Program-made: the position numbers and the translations under genes
The notes under the pieces: model-generated
What the model was told of the DNA's origin: nothing
What the model saw: only the letters and a program-made list of their open reading frames with translations
Databases searched by the model: none
Part shown: positions 40,298-48,755 of the stretch, piece by piece
Layout of the letters: the number at the start of each line of letters is the position of its first letter
Position numbering within the stretch: position 1 is the first letter of the stretch
NCBI RefSeq assembly: GCF_007828955.1
Contig: NZ_VIVR01000001.1
Span: forward strand, 5,518,001 to 5,582,000
DNA: 64,000 bases
Source of the DNA: Kitasatospora atroaurantiaca
GTDB lineage: Bacteria > Actinomycetota > Actinomycetes > Streptomycetales > Streptomycetaceae
Direction: 5' to 3'

Positions 40298-41470
40298 TCA
40301 GGAGCGGTGCAGGGTGATGGTGGTCCAGGCGCCGATGTGGATCCGGTCGCCGTCGTTCAGCGGGATCGCCGTGTGCGGGGGCACCGGGTCGGCGCCGCCG
40401 TTGACGGTGGTGCCGTTGGTGGAGTCCTGGTCGACCAGCACCCAGCTGCCGTCGGCCTGTTCGGCCAGCATGGCGTGCTGGTGCGAGGCTCCCGGGTCCT
40501 CCGGCGGCACCGAGAGGTCGATCTCCGGCACGGTGCCGCGGTGCTGGCTGCGCCGGCCGATCCGCAGCTGGCCGCGGCCGGTCAGCGGGATACGACGCTC
40601 CGGGCAGTACGGCGGGAAGAACAGCCCGGCGGCCTCGGGGCCGCTGCGCGCCATCATGTCGGTGAAGTAGTCGCGGTCGGCGCTGACCACGGCCATCCAG
40701 GTGGCGCGGGCGGGCGGCGCCGGGGGCCCGGCCGGGGCACCCGCGGGGGGCGCCAGCCGGAACGACGTCCCGAACTCGTCACCCGGGGCGTTCGGGCCGG
40801 GCTGCGCATACACCGGGCCGGTCCGCTCGTAGCCGTCGGGCTCGGGGAACGCCGGCGCCTGCTCGAACGGGCGGGCCTTCTCGAACGGGGCCGCGTTCTC
40901 GTAGGGCCGGGCCTTCTCGAACGGCGAGCCACCCTCGAACGAGGAGGAGGGCTCGAACGGCCCGGGAGCGGGCGTCGGGGGCCGGAACGGCGAAGGCTCC
41001 GCGGGCGGTGGCGGCGGCACCGGCGGCTGGTACGGAGCGGGCGTGGGCGCAGGCGCCGGGGTCGGCGGCTGGTACGGGGAGGGGGAGGGCGCGGGCGGCG
41101 GGTAGCCGTACCCGGCCGGTGCGGCCGCGGCGGGCGGGCTCTGCCGGCGGGACGGCGAGGAGAGGTCGTAGTCGTACCCGCACTCCTCGCAGTACCGCCC
41201 GGTCTGCGGCGACCGGCAGATCGGGCAGGTGACCAGGCCGGCCGTGACGTCGGGCTGCCCCATCGGCTGCGCCGTAGGCGGGCCCACCGGCGGGGCCGGC
41301 GGCCGGGGTGCGCCGGGCGGCGGGCCGGGCGGCGCGGGGGGTGCGCCCGCAGGAGCGCCGAACGGCGCCGAGCCCGGCACGGCCAGGCCGGGCGGCGGCG
41401 TCATCGGGAAGCCGCAGAAGTCGCACCAGTCCTCGGCCTGCGACTCATGGCCCCTAGGGCAGATCGCCAT
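40298..41470 (-). CDS. FHA-domain protein with two zinc ribbons
   Basis: A 390-aa protein: zinc ribbon 1 (Cys4, His8, Cys16, Cys19), a long Pro/Ala/Gly linker, zinc ribbon 2 (CPIC and YCEECG, near residues 85-105), a Pro-rich stretch with repeated PFEKARP units and a C-terminal FHA domain (about 285-388) with the phosphothreonine-binding GRGQLRIGRR, GASHQHAML and STNGTTVNG motifs. It should read a phosphothreonine, most likely made by the PknG-like kinase of the same operon, in the manner of mycobacterial GarA; unlike GarA it has no ETTS phosphoacceptor and a much longer N-terminus. ATG 41470 or GTG 41482 may start it. Last gene of the operon. Confidence 0.85.
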   Translation of the reverse strand: MAICPRGHESQAEDWCDFCGFPMTPPPGLAVPGSAPFGAPAGAPPAPPGPPPGAPRPPAPPVGPPTAQPMGQPDVTAGLVTCPICRSPQTGRYCEECGYDYDLSSPSRRQSPPAAAAPAGYGYPPPAPSPSPYQPPTPAPAPTPAPYQPPVPPPPPAEPSPFRPPTPAPGPFEPSSSFEGGSPFEKARPYENAAPFEKARPFEQAPAFPEPDGYERTGPVYAQPGPNAPGDEFGTSFRLAPPAGAPAGPPAPPARATWMAVVSADRDYFTDMMARSGPEAAGLFFPPYCPERRIPLTGRGQLRIGRRSQHRGTVPEIDLSVPPEDPGASHQHAMLAEQADGSWVLVDQDSTNGTTVNGGADPVPPHTAIPLNDGDRIHIGAWTTITLHRS

Positions 41471-41516
41471 CAATTCCCCCACATTCCAGCAGGCCTGCTT
41501 CGGTCAGCTGAACCGG

Positions 41517-42845
41517 TCACTTCTTCACCCGTACGGTCTTGGTCGACCGGGTCTCGAGAGTCATCGAGTCGGCCTCGGTCACGTTCTTACGGAACCGAAC
41601 CGTACCCTCCTTCGGATCGACAACGTCGACCACCTTCTGCAGCAGCTTGAACGTGCCGTCGTTGCCGGTCTCGTGGGCGAGTCGTACGGCCGCGCCCAGC
41701 TTGGCCGTCGCGCGGTCGACGTCCCCGGCGCGGTGGGCCTCCAGGCCCTCCTGGATGGAGGACGCGAGCTCGGCCTGGCCGGTGTAGTGGGCGACCTGCG
41801 GGCTGATCCGGGTGGAGGAGGCCAGGTCATCCGTCCAGACGGCCTTGACGAGGCCCTGCGAGAGCACCTCGGAGCCGCCGTCGGGCTGCGGCAGGACGAG
41901 GCTGATCCGGGCGGCGAGCATCTCGTTGCCGACGGCGGCGGCCGGCACCTCGACGCACACGTGGTAGTCGCGGCTCTCGTCGCCCCACGAGCCGGTCGGG
42001 TAGTCGCCCGCCCGGGGCCCCGCCTCGGCCCGGCGGTCGGTCAGGTCCGCCATGTCGGGGGCGACCTGCTTGACGTACTTCACCACCGCGTTGGCGGGCG
42101 TCCAGACCCGCAGCGCGACGTCGGCGACCTGCTTGCCCATCGCCTTCTCCATCATGCTGCGGAAGTCCTCGGCCAGGCCGGAGGGCTCCGCGACGATGTC
42201 GACGGTGCCCAGCAGGGTGGAGGAGATCTTGCGCAGCTCGGCGACCTCCCAGTCGGTGCCGACGCCCCGGCAGTCGACGGTGAAGCGGCCGGTGACCTTG
42301 TCCAGGACGCGCTGCAGGTCGGCCGGCTTCTCGTGCTCGTTGCGGCCGTCGGTGAGCAGGATGCCGTGCCGGATGGCTATGTCGGCGCGGCTCTCGAACA
42401 GCTGGTGGGCCTTGGTCAGCCAGGTGCCGATCGCGGTGCCGCCGGCCGGGGTGAGCTTGCGCAGGGCCTGCTTGGCCTGGCCCCGGGTGGCGTCGTCGGC
42501 GATGGCGAGGCCCCGGTTGGCCGGGTAGACCTCGACGGCCTCGTGGGTGCCGGCCACCACGGCGAAGGCGACGCCGTCGCGCAGGGTGTCGATGGCGGCC
42601 GCGGTGGCCTCCCGGGCGTTGCGCATCTTGGCGGAGGGGTAGTCCATGGAACCCGAGCAGTCGACCATGATGACCACGGCCGCGCCCGCGCCGTCCACGG
42701 GTGCCGTCGGCAGCCCACCCGAGGTGCCACCGCCGGTCGCGGTGACGGTGACGATCGCGTTGACCTCCCGAGCCCCCTCCGCGAGGTACTCGTTCTGGAA
42801 GATGTCGACGCTGAATCGCGGGTGCGACTTGGACAGAATTGCCAT
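41517..42845 (-). CDS. VWA-domain protein of the kinase operon
   Basis: A 442-aa cytosolic protein without a signal peptide. An N-terminal extension is followed by a von Willebrand factor A domain from about residue 55 with the metal-ion-dependent adhesion motif DCSGS (62-66) and the downstream LTDGRNEH. The C-terminal third carries a predicted beta-sandwich and a helical region (AELASSIQEGLEAHRAGDVDR). Such intact MIDAS motifs bind Mg2+ and mediate protein assembly. It lies between the PP2C and FHA genes, with 37- and 46-base gaps. A VWA protein next to a kinase and a PP2C phosphatase recalls TerY-type triads; its partner is unknown. Confidence 0.85.
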   Translation of the reverse strand: MAILSKSHPRFSVDIFQNEYLAEGAREVNAIVTVTATGGGTSGGLPTAPVDGAGAAVVIMVDCSGSMDYPSAKMRNAREATAAAIDTLRDGVAFAVVAGTHEAVEVYPANRGLAIADDATRGQAKQALRKLTPAGGTAIGTWLTKAHQLFESRADIAIRHGILLTDGRNEHEKPADLQRVLDKVTGRFTVDCRGVGTDWEVAELRKISSTLLGTVDIVAEPSGLAEDFRSMMEKAMGKQVADVALRVWTPANAVVKYVKQVAPDMADLTDRRAEAGPRAGDYPTGSWGDESRDYHVCVEVPAAAVGNEMLAARISLVLPQPDGGSEVLSQGLVKAVWTDDLASSTRISPQVAHYTGQAELASSIQEGLEAHRAGDVDRATAKLGAAVRLAHETGNDGTFKLLQKVVDVVDPKEGTVRFRKNVTEADSMTLETRSTKTVRVKK

Positions 42846-42882
42846 CGCTGCTGCTCCTGTCGAGCGGTCGGATGAGTGATGG

Positions 42883-43995
42883 TCAGACGGTGACGGTGGC
42901 GACGGTCGGCGCGTACGTCGGCTGCGGCGGCACGGCCCGCAGGTCCACCAGGGTCGGGGCGTGCTCGTCGGCCGCCGGGGTGATCGGCAGCACGGCGACG
43001 GTGATGTTGTCGTGGCCGCCGGCCTCCACCGCGAACCTCACCAGGGTCCGGGCGGCGGCCAGCGGGTCCGTCCGGGCGTCGGCCCGGACGACCTCGGCCA
43101 GGTCGGTGGCGGCCTCGGCGTAGTTCCACAGGCCGTCGGTGCAGATCAGCAGCACGCCGGGGACGTGCGGGGTGAAGCTGACGGTGTGCGGGTCGATCTC
43201 CTCGGCGTCCGCGCCCAGCCAGCCGGTGATGGCGTGCGCGCGCGGGTCGGCGTACGCCTCCGCCTCGCCCATCAGCCCGGCGGCGACCATCCGGGCCGCC
43301 CAGGAGTCGTCCTCGGTCAGCCGGTACGGCTCGGCGCCCACCCGGTCGTCCGGGATCCAGTACGCGCGGGTGTCGCCGACCCAGCCGATGGTGACCAGCC
43401 CGGCGGCGGAGACCGCACTGACGTAGGTGCACGCGGGCGCGTTGAGGCTGCCGCCGGGCGTGGTGGTGCCGTCGTTCGCGAGCTCGGCGACCGCGCGTGC
43501 GGCCTCGGCGATCGCGCCGCGCATCGCGGTGTCGGGGCGCTGCCCCTGTTCCAGGGCGGTCAGCAGGGACTCGGAGGCGGCGTCCACGGCGGTGGCCGAC
43601 GCCTCGTCAGGACGCGCGGAGGAGGAGACGCCGTCGCAGACCACCGCGACCACGGCCGGCTCGCCGCCGGGCAGCGAGGTGGCGGCGACGGTGAAGGCGT
43701 CCTCGTTGCGGTGGTGGCGCAGCCCACGGTCGGTGACCCCGGCGACGCCCGCCAGCGAGCGCTCCTGGTGGTCACGCGGGCGGGGCTGGACGCCCCCGCA
43801 GGCCTCGCAGTAGCCGTCCGCGGCGACCTCGGCCGCGCCGCAGTGGACGCAGCCCGGACGGGCCGGGTCGGCAGAGGCCTGTGGGGGATCGGTCCGGATC
43901 GGGGGATCGGCCAGGCTCAGACCGCAGGACCCGCAGAAGACGTCCTCCGGGTCCAGCGGCTCTGCACAGGTCGGGCACACGGTCTGCTGCGGCAT
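42883..43995 (-). CDS. PP2C family protein phosphatase with zinc ribbons
   Basis: A 370-aa Ser/Thr phosphatase. Two zinc ribbons precede the catalytic domain (Cys 7, 10, 21, 24 and Cys 49, 52, 63, 66); the second contains DGYCEACG, close to the modules of the kinase and FHA proteins. The PP2C domain (about 85-345) has NEDAF (Glu 98, Asp 99), VVCDGVSS (Asp 121), WVGDTRAYW, LICTDGLWN and GGHDNITV, so all metal ligands are present. It should remove phosphate from targets of the adjacent kinase. ATG 43995 is 4 bases from the kinase stop codon, implying coupled translation. Confidence 0.9.
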   Translation of the reverse strand: MPQQTVCPTCAEPLDPEDVFCGSCGLSLADPPIRTDPPQASADPARPGCVHCGAAEVAADGYCEACGGVQPRPRDHQERSLAGVAGVTDRGLRHHRNEDAFTVAATSLPGGEPAVVAVVCDGVSSSARPDEASATAVDAASESLLTALEQGQRPDTAMRGAIAEAARAVAELANDGTTTPGGSLNAPACTYVSAVSAAGLVTIGWVGDTRAYWIPDDRVGAEPYRLTEDDSWAARMVAAGLMGEAEAYADPRAHAITGWLGADAEEIDPHTVSFTPHVPGVLLICTDGLWNYAEAATDLAEVVRADARTDPLAAARTLVRFAVEAGGHDNITVAVLPITPAADEHAPTLVDLRAVPPQPTYAPTVATVTV

Positions 43996-43999
43996 TGGT

Positions 44000-46399
44000 T
44001 CACACCCACGTCCGGGGGCGGGCCCGGTTCGCCCGCTCCACCATTTCGATCCTGGTCTCGGCCCGGTCGGACAACCGCGCCAACACTCGATAGGAGTGTT
44101 CCAGGGCGAAGCGCAGTTCCCGCTCATTGGCGGGATGTCCGAGCAGGCTGAGCTCGCCGGCCTGCGGCGTCGCGGGGCCGGCGGGTCGGCCGGCCAGCAC
44201 CCAGCCGAGGGCGGTGTCCAGCACCTCGACGGAGAGCTCCTCGCGGCGCCGGGCGTCCAGTGCGAGCGCGGTCAGCTGCTCGGAGCACCGGGCCAGTTCG
44301 GGGCCGATCGCCTCGTCGGGGGAGCGGCCGCGCAGCCGGGCCCGGACGGCGCCGATCCTGGCGGCCGTGAAGTGCACGGAGGCCTCGGGTACGGCCTCCA
44401 GGGCGCGTACCGCCCCGGGCCGGTCGTCGGCGGCGAGCCGGACGCGGGCGAGCCCGAAGGCGGCGCTGACGTACGCCCGGTCGGTGCTGCCCACCAGCCG
44501 GTAGAACTCGGCGGCGTCCTCGCCGTTGCCCAGCAGTTCGGCGCAGACGGCCAGGCCCAGCTTGGGTGCGGCCTCGCCGGGGAACGCGTCGTACACCGCG
44601 TCGAAGGCCTCGGCCGCCTCGGCGGGCCCGGATGTCACCAGCGCCGCGAGGCCGCGGTACCAGACCACCCGCCAGTCGTCGGGGTGGTCCGCCTCCAGCC
44701 CGGCCAGCGCGTCGGCGACGGCGGTCGCGTCGCGGAGCTCCAGGTGGGCCCGCAGCTCGCGCAGGGCCAGCTCGACGGAGGGCGCCGGAGCGCTGCTCAG
44801 GGCGGCCAGCGCCTCGGCGGGTGCACCGGCGACGAGGGTCGCCAGGAAGCCGGCGTTCGGGTCGGATGGGTCGACCCGGGGGACCGGCAGGGCCAGTGCG
44901 GCGGCCGCCGGGTCGATCGGCTCGGTGGCCAGCTCGGTGTCCACGACCCGTAGTTCCGGGCCGAAGAGGGTGGAGAGCGCCGGGCGCGGCCGGCCGTCCT
45001 GCAGGCTCAGCACCTCGCGCAGCACACCGGTCAGCTGGTCGGCCATCTCCTCGGCGGAGGAGAACCGGCGGGCCGGGTCGGGGTCGGTGGCGCGGACCAG
45101 GAACCGGTAGTACGACTCGTACTGCGCGAAGAGCGGCACCTGTTCGGGGCCGGGCAGCTCGAAGCGGTAGGTGGTGCTGTAGCCCTGGAAGTCGAAGGTC
45201 AGCACGGCCAGGGTGCGGGCCACGGTGTAGAGATCGGAGGCGGGTGACGGGCCGTCGGTGGCGATCTCGGGCGCCTGGTAGCCGACGGTGCCGTAGATCG
45301 GGCCGTCGTCGTCGAAGCGGCGGACGGCGCCCATGTCGATGATCTTGAGCGAGTCCTCGCTCTGTATCACGTTGTCGATCTTGAAGTCGCAGTACACCAG
45401 CCCGCGGCCGTGCAGGTAGCCCAGCGCGGGCAGCGCCTCCAGCGCGTACGCGATGGCCTGCTCGACCGGCAGCGGGTCGCGGCGGCCGTCCGGCGTGCGG
45501 CGGTCGTTGGCGATGTCCTTGAGCGACTTGCCGCCGACGTACTCCATGACGATGTAGCCGTCGGTGGAGCCGGTCCGCAGGTCCGGGTGCTCGACGAAGT
45601 TGATGATGCGGACGATGTTCGGGTGGTCCACCTCGGCCAGGAAGCGGCGCTCGGCGATGGCCACCGCGAGGGCGTCCTCGTCCCCGGTGTCCAGCAGGCC
45701 CTTGAGCACCACCCAGCGGTCGCTCACCCGGCGGTCCACCGCGAGGTAGATCCAGCCCAGGCCGCCGTGCGCCAGGCAGCCCAGCACCTCGTACTGACCG
45801 CCCACCAGATCGCCGCGGACCAGCTTGGGCGTGAACGAGTACGGCGTGCCGCACTTGGTGCAGAAGCCGTCCGGCCGGCCCGGCCGGCCGTTCTTCTCCC
45901 GGCCGACCGGGGTCTCGCACTTGCTGCAGAACCGCTTGCGCTCGGGCACCTCGGGGTCGGCCAGCACGGCCGCCGCCGGGTCCGGGCTCGGCACGCTGGG
46001 CACCGTCACCAGGCCGGCGCCCAGACTGCCGCGCCGCGCGGTGCCGGTGCTGCCCTTGCTGCTGCGCACCGAGACCGAACGGCCGCTGCCGGTACGGGAG
46101 GAGCGGTGCGAGCGGGAGCGCCCGGACATCGCGCGCGCGGAGCCCGTACGTGAGGAGTCGGGGGAGACGCGCGCCGAGGGCACATACGGCTCGGTCCGCC
46201 CGTCGGGCTCGGCGGCCAGGCCGCACTCGTCGCAGTAGCCGTCCGCGTCGATGGTGCCGGGACAGTCACGGGTGCACCCGGCCCCGCTGCCTGCGGGGAC
46301 GGCCACCGGCAGCGGGGCCAGCCCGCACTCGGTGCAGTACCCGTCCTCGTCGATGACGCCGTCGCCGGAGCACTCCGGCCGCGCACATGCCTCGCCCAT
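44000..46399 (-). CDS. pknG: PknG-like serine/threonine protein kinase
   Basis: A 799-aa soluble kinase. Order: zinc ribbons 1 and 2 (Cys 5, 10, 22, 25; Cys 42, 46, 56, 59), a Ser/Arg-rich linker (75-130), a rubredoxin-like pair of CxxC (158/161, 180/183), the kinase domain (about 203-455) and C-terminal TPR-like repeats. Kinase residues are the Gly loop AHGGLG (210-215), Lys 233, catalytic loop YCDFKIDN (Asp 338) and DMG (355-357). Rubredoxin, kinase and TPR are the order of mycobacterial PknG, which phosphorylates the FHA protein GarA in response to amino acids. ATG 46399 lies 5 bases after the previous stop, with its ribosome site in that gene. Confidence 0.88.
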   Translation of the reverse strand: MGEACARPECSGDGVIDEDGYCTECGLAPLPVAVPAGSGAGCTRDCPGTIDADGYCDECGLAAEPDGRTEPYVPSARVSPDSSRTGSARAMSGRSRSHRSSRTGSGRSVSVRSSKGSTGTARRGSLGAGLVTVPSVPSPDPAAAVLADPEVPERKRFCSKCETPVGREKNGRPGRPDGFCTKCGTPYSFTPKLVRGDLVGGQYEVLGCLAHGGLGWIYLAVDRRVSDRWVVLKGLLDTGDEDALAVAIAERRFLAEVDHPNIVRIINFVEHPDLRTGSTDGYIVMEYVGGKSLKDIANDRRTPDGRRDPLPVEQAIAYALEALPALGYLHGRGLVYCDFKIDNVIQSEDSLKIIDMGAVRRFDDDGPIYGTVGYQAPEIATDGPSPASDLYTVARTLAVLTFDFQGYSTTYRFELPGPEQVPLFAQYESYYRFLVRATDPDPARRFSSAEEMADQLTGVLREVLSLQDGRPRPALSTLFGPELRVVDTELATEPIDPAAAALALPVPRVDPSDPNAGFLATLVAGAPAEALAALSSAPAPSVELALRELRAHLELRDATAVADALAGLEADHPDDWRVVWYRGLAALVTSGPAEAAEAFDAVYDAFPGEAAPKLGLAVCAELLGNGEDAAEFYRLVGSTDRAYVSAAFGLARVRLAADDRPGAVRALEAVPEASVHFTAARIGAVRARLRGRSPDEAIGPELARCSEQLTALALDARRREELSVEVLDTALGWVLAGRPAGPATPQAGELSLLGHPANERELRFALEHSYRVLARLSDRAETRIEMVERANRARPRTWV

Positions 46400-46404
46400 C
46401 ACCC

Positions 46405-47763
46405 TCAAGCCCCCTGCCCGTCCTGGTACCTGTCCACCGGCGCAGCCGCCGGTGCCCCCGCCGCCGGCCTGGCCGGCGGCCGTAGCGCCTGCTGGAAGCG
46501 GCCCACGGCGTCGGCCGCCGCCCGCAGGTCGCAGGGAGCGCTCCAGAGCAGCCAGCGGGCCTTCTCGAAGCGCTCGATCACCTCCGGGTCCTCGGCGACG
46601 CCCAGGCGTGCGGCCATCGCCTTGTACGCCTCCAGCCGGCCGCGCAGCTCGGCGCGGACCGCGAGCGGCTGGGCCACCTCGGTCAGCGAGTGCCTGGCCC
46701 GCGTCAACTCCTTGGCCGCGGCGTCCTCCAGGGCGTCCAGCAGCGGCGCGAGCCGGTGCCACTGACCGCTCTGCTGCAGCTCCGAGGCCTGGACGATCCG
46801 CTCGCGCAGCGCCGAGGCCGGGCCCGGCACGGCGGGCACCTCGGTCGCGGCGATCTTCGCCAGCACCTCGCCCCTGGCCCGCCGGGCCTCGGCGAGCGTG
46901 GCATCGGCGCGCTGCAGCAGATCGCCGACTTGCTGCAGCCGCTCCTGGGCCTCGTCCCGCAGGCGCAGCAGCCCCTCCAGCTCAACCCGGACACCGTCCA
47001 GCGCCCGGCCCGCCCGGTCGAAGCGCTCGGTGTCCACCACTCCGGACATCGCGGCGTACGAGGCCGTGATGGTGACGCCGCCGCCCTGCGCGGGTACCCG
47101 GCCGGGGCGCCACAGCGCCAGCGGGTCGGCCAGCACCTCGGCCCGCAGCGCCGTCAACTCGGTCGCCAGCCCGGCCAGATCGTCGGCCAGCGGGTGCACA
47201 CCCGGCCGCACGCCGACCGAGACGGAGAGCATCCGGACCCGTCCGAGCTCGGCCAGCAGCAGGTCGATCCTGGCGGGCAGCGCGGACCACACGGCGTCGG
47301 CGGCGTTCACCACCTCCAGCACGGTGGCGTACCAGGCGTTCATCCGGTCCATCAGCTCGGCCAGGCTGACCTGCTCCACCAGCCGGGCCGGCACCGGGCC
47401 GGCCACGTCGGGCAGTTGGCCGCCCGAGACGGTGACGGCGGCGCCGCCGAGCAGCTCGCTCAGCTCGGCCAGCTCCGGGCTGCCCGGCCGGTTGCGCCGC
47501 GAGCGGACCGCCCGGGCCGAGGCCAGCGCCTCCGAGTAGCGGTCGAAGAGCGCCCAGAGCAGCGTCAGGCCCTGCTCGGCGACGGACCAGCGCTCCCGGG
47601 TACGTCCGCTCAGCGCGGCGCCCTCCAGCAGGCGGCGGCCGGGGTGGTCCTGCAGAGCCAGCAGCGCGGCCTCCACGGCATCGCGCTCCGCGCCCAGCCG
47701 CGCCAGTGCGCGGTCCACCTCCTCCCGGCTCATCACCGGGCCAGCAGATCCTGCCAACGCCAC
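46405..47763 (-). CDS. Unknown helical protein of the PknG-type operon
   Basis: A 452-aa Ala/Leu/Arg/Glu-rich protein with long heptad-like stretches (for example about residues 250-320 and 350-410), suggesting mostly helical and coiled-coil structure. No membrane segment, signal peptide, cysteine cluster or catalytic motif is visible. GTG 47763 follows GAGGAAGG. It sits between the GlnH-like and PknG-like genes, 50 and 5 bases away, so it is surely coexpressed and may be a scaffold linking sensor and kinase. I do not recognise the family; mycobacteria lack it at this place. Confidence 0.75.
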   Translation of the reverse strand: MALAGSAGPVMSREEVDRALARLGAERDAVEAALLALQDHPGRRLLEGAALSGRTRERWSVAEQGLTLLWALFDRYSEALASARAVRSRRNRPGSPELAELSELLGGAAVTVSGGQLPDVAGPVPARLVEQVSLAELMDRMNAWYATVLEVVNAADAVWSALPARIDLLLAELGRVRMLSVSVGVRPGVHPLADDLAGLATELTALRAEVLADPLALWRPGRVPAQGGGVTITASYAAMSGVVDTERFDRAGRALDGVRVELEGLLRLRDEAQERLQQVGDLLQRADATLAEARRARGEVLAKIAATEVPAVPGPASALRERIVQASELQQSGQWHRLAPLLDALEDAAAKELTRARHSLTEVAQPLAVRAELRGRLEAYKAMAARLGVAEDPEVIERFEKARWLLWSAPCDLRAAADAVGRFQQALRPPARPAAGAPAAAPVDRYQDGQGA

Positions 47764-47813
47764 GTCCTTCCTCTCCTCCGTCGTGATGTCTCGTCCGTTG
47801 AAAGCCCCTCAGA

Positions 47814-48743
47814 CTACTTCTGGTACTCCGCCGAGGAGGCGCCCATGCTCGACGCCAGCCAGCGGTCGTAGGAGGCCTGCCAGCCGCCGTCGGCCCGGTA
47901 GTCCACCAGCACCTGGTTCACCCGTGCCACCAGGTCGGTGTCCTCCTTCTTCATCGCGATGCCCATGTGGGCGGGCGCGATGGTCTCGCCGGCCACCTCG
48001 ACCGTCGGGTCCTGCGCGGCCTGCGCGGCCGCCAGTGCGACGTCCGTCAGGGTCGCGTCGACCTTGCCGAGCTGCATCAGCACCAGGCAGTCCAGCTGGT
48101 TCTCCTGCACCTTGACCTCCGAGGCGCCGCGCGAGTCCCGCTTGAGCTCCGCCTGCGAGGAGGACTGGTCGGCCACGCAGGCCCGCTTGCCGTTCAGCCC
48201 CTGCGCCATCGTGGTGACCTTCGCCGCCTTGGGCACCACCAGCCGCTGGCCGGAGGCGAAGTACGGCGCCGAGAAGGAGATCTCCTTCCACCGGTCGCAA
48301 GTGATCGTCATCGTACGCGTGATCAGATCGACCTGACCGGTCCTGATGGCTTCAATACGCTTCGCCGTCGGGACGGTCTTGAAGGTCACCTTCTCCGGGT
48401 CGCCGAGGACGGCCTTGGCCACCGCCCTTGCCAGGTCGATGTCGAAGCCCTCGATCCGGCCGGTCTGCGGGTTCCGGAAGCCCCAGTGGTAGCTGTTCTG
48501 GTCCACGCCGACGATCAGCGTGCCGCGGTGCTTGATCTCCTGGACCTTCGGCCCGCTCTCGGCCGAACTCGGCGGCAGGGTCTGCCCGCTGCAGTCGTCG
48601 GCCGGCCCGGCCGCGGCCTGCTCCGGCGCCCTCTCCGGCACGTGTGCGGCAACTCCCGGCGCTCCGTGGGAGGTTCCCGCGCCGAGCAATCCGGCGGCCA
48701 CCACGGCCGCGAGCAGCAGAACCCGAGTCCGAACCGTACGCAT
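47814..48743 (-). CDS. glnH: Glutamate/aspartate-type ABC substrate-binding protein, GlnH-like
   Basis: A 309-aa extracytoplasmic solute-binding protein of family 3 (amino-acid type). Signal peptide at residues 1-28 (MRTVRTRVLLL to SHGAPG) without a lipobox cysteine, so it may be released or held by partners. The ligand domain begins near residue 65 (IKHRGTLIVGVDQN) and has GRIEGFDIDLARAVA and VDLITRTMTIT, the amino-acid binding hallmarks. No permease or ATPase is adjacent, so it is more likely a sensor than a transporter part, as GlnH is in mycobacteria. ATG 48743 (ribosome site GGGGGAG, 6 bases) is preferred over the ATG at 48749. Confidence 0.85.
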   Translation of the reverse strand: MRTVRTRVLLLAAVVAAGLLGAGTSHGAPGVAAHVPERAPEQAAAGPADDCSGQTLPPSSAESGPKVQEIKHRGTLIVGVDQNSYHWGFRNPQTGRIEGFDIDLARAVAKAVLGDPEKVTFKTVPTAKRIEAIRTGQVDLITRTMTITCDRWKEISFSAPYFASGQRLVVPKAAKVTTMAQGLNGKRACVADQSSSQAELKRDSRGASEVKVQENQLDCLVLMQLGKVDATLTDVALAAAQAAQDPTVEVAGETIAPAHMGIAMKKEDTDLVARVNQVLVDYRADGGWQASYDRWLASSMGASSAEYQK

Positions 48744-48755
48744 GGTCATCTCCCC

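Noticed and set aside
40860..40935. Short tandem repeats as a CRISPR-like array
   Set aside because: They encode repeated PFEKARP units in the linker of the FHA protein and have no regular spacers.
40298..46399. Type VI secretion regulatory genes (kinase, phosphatase, FHA)
   Set aside because: The kinase is soluble and of PknG type, and no secretion-system structural genes are nearby.
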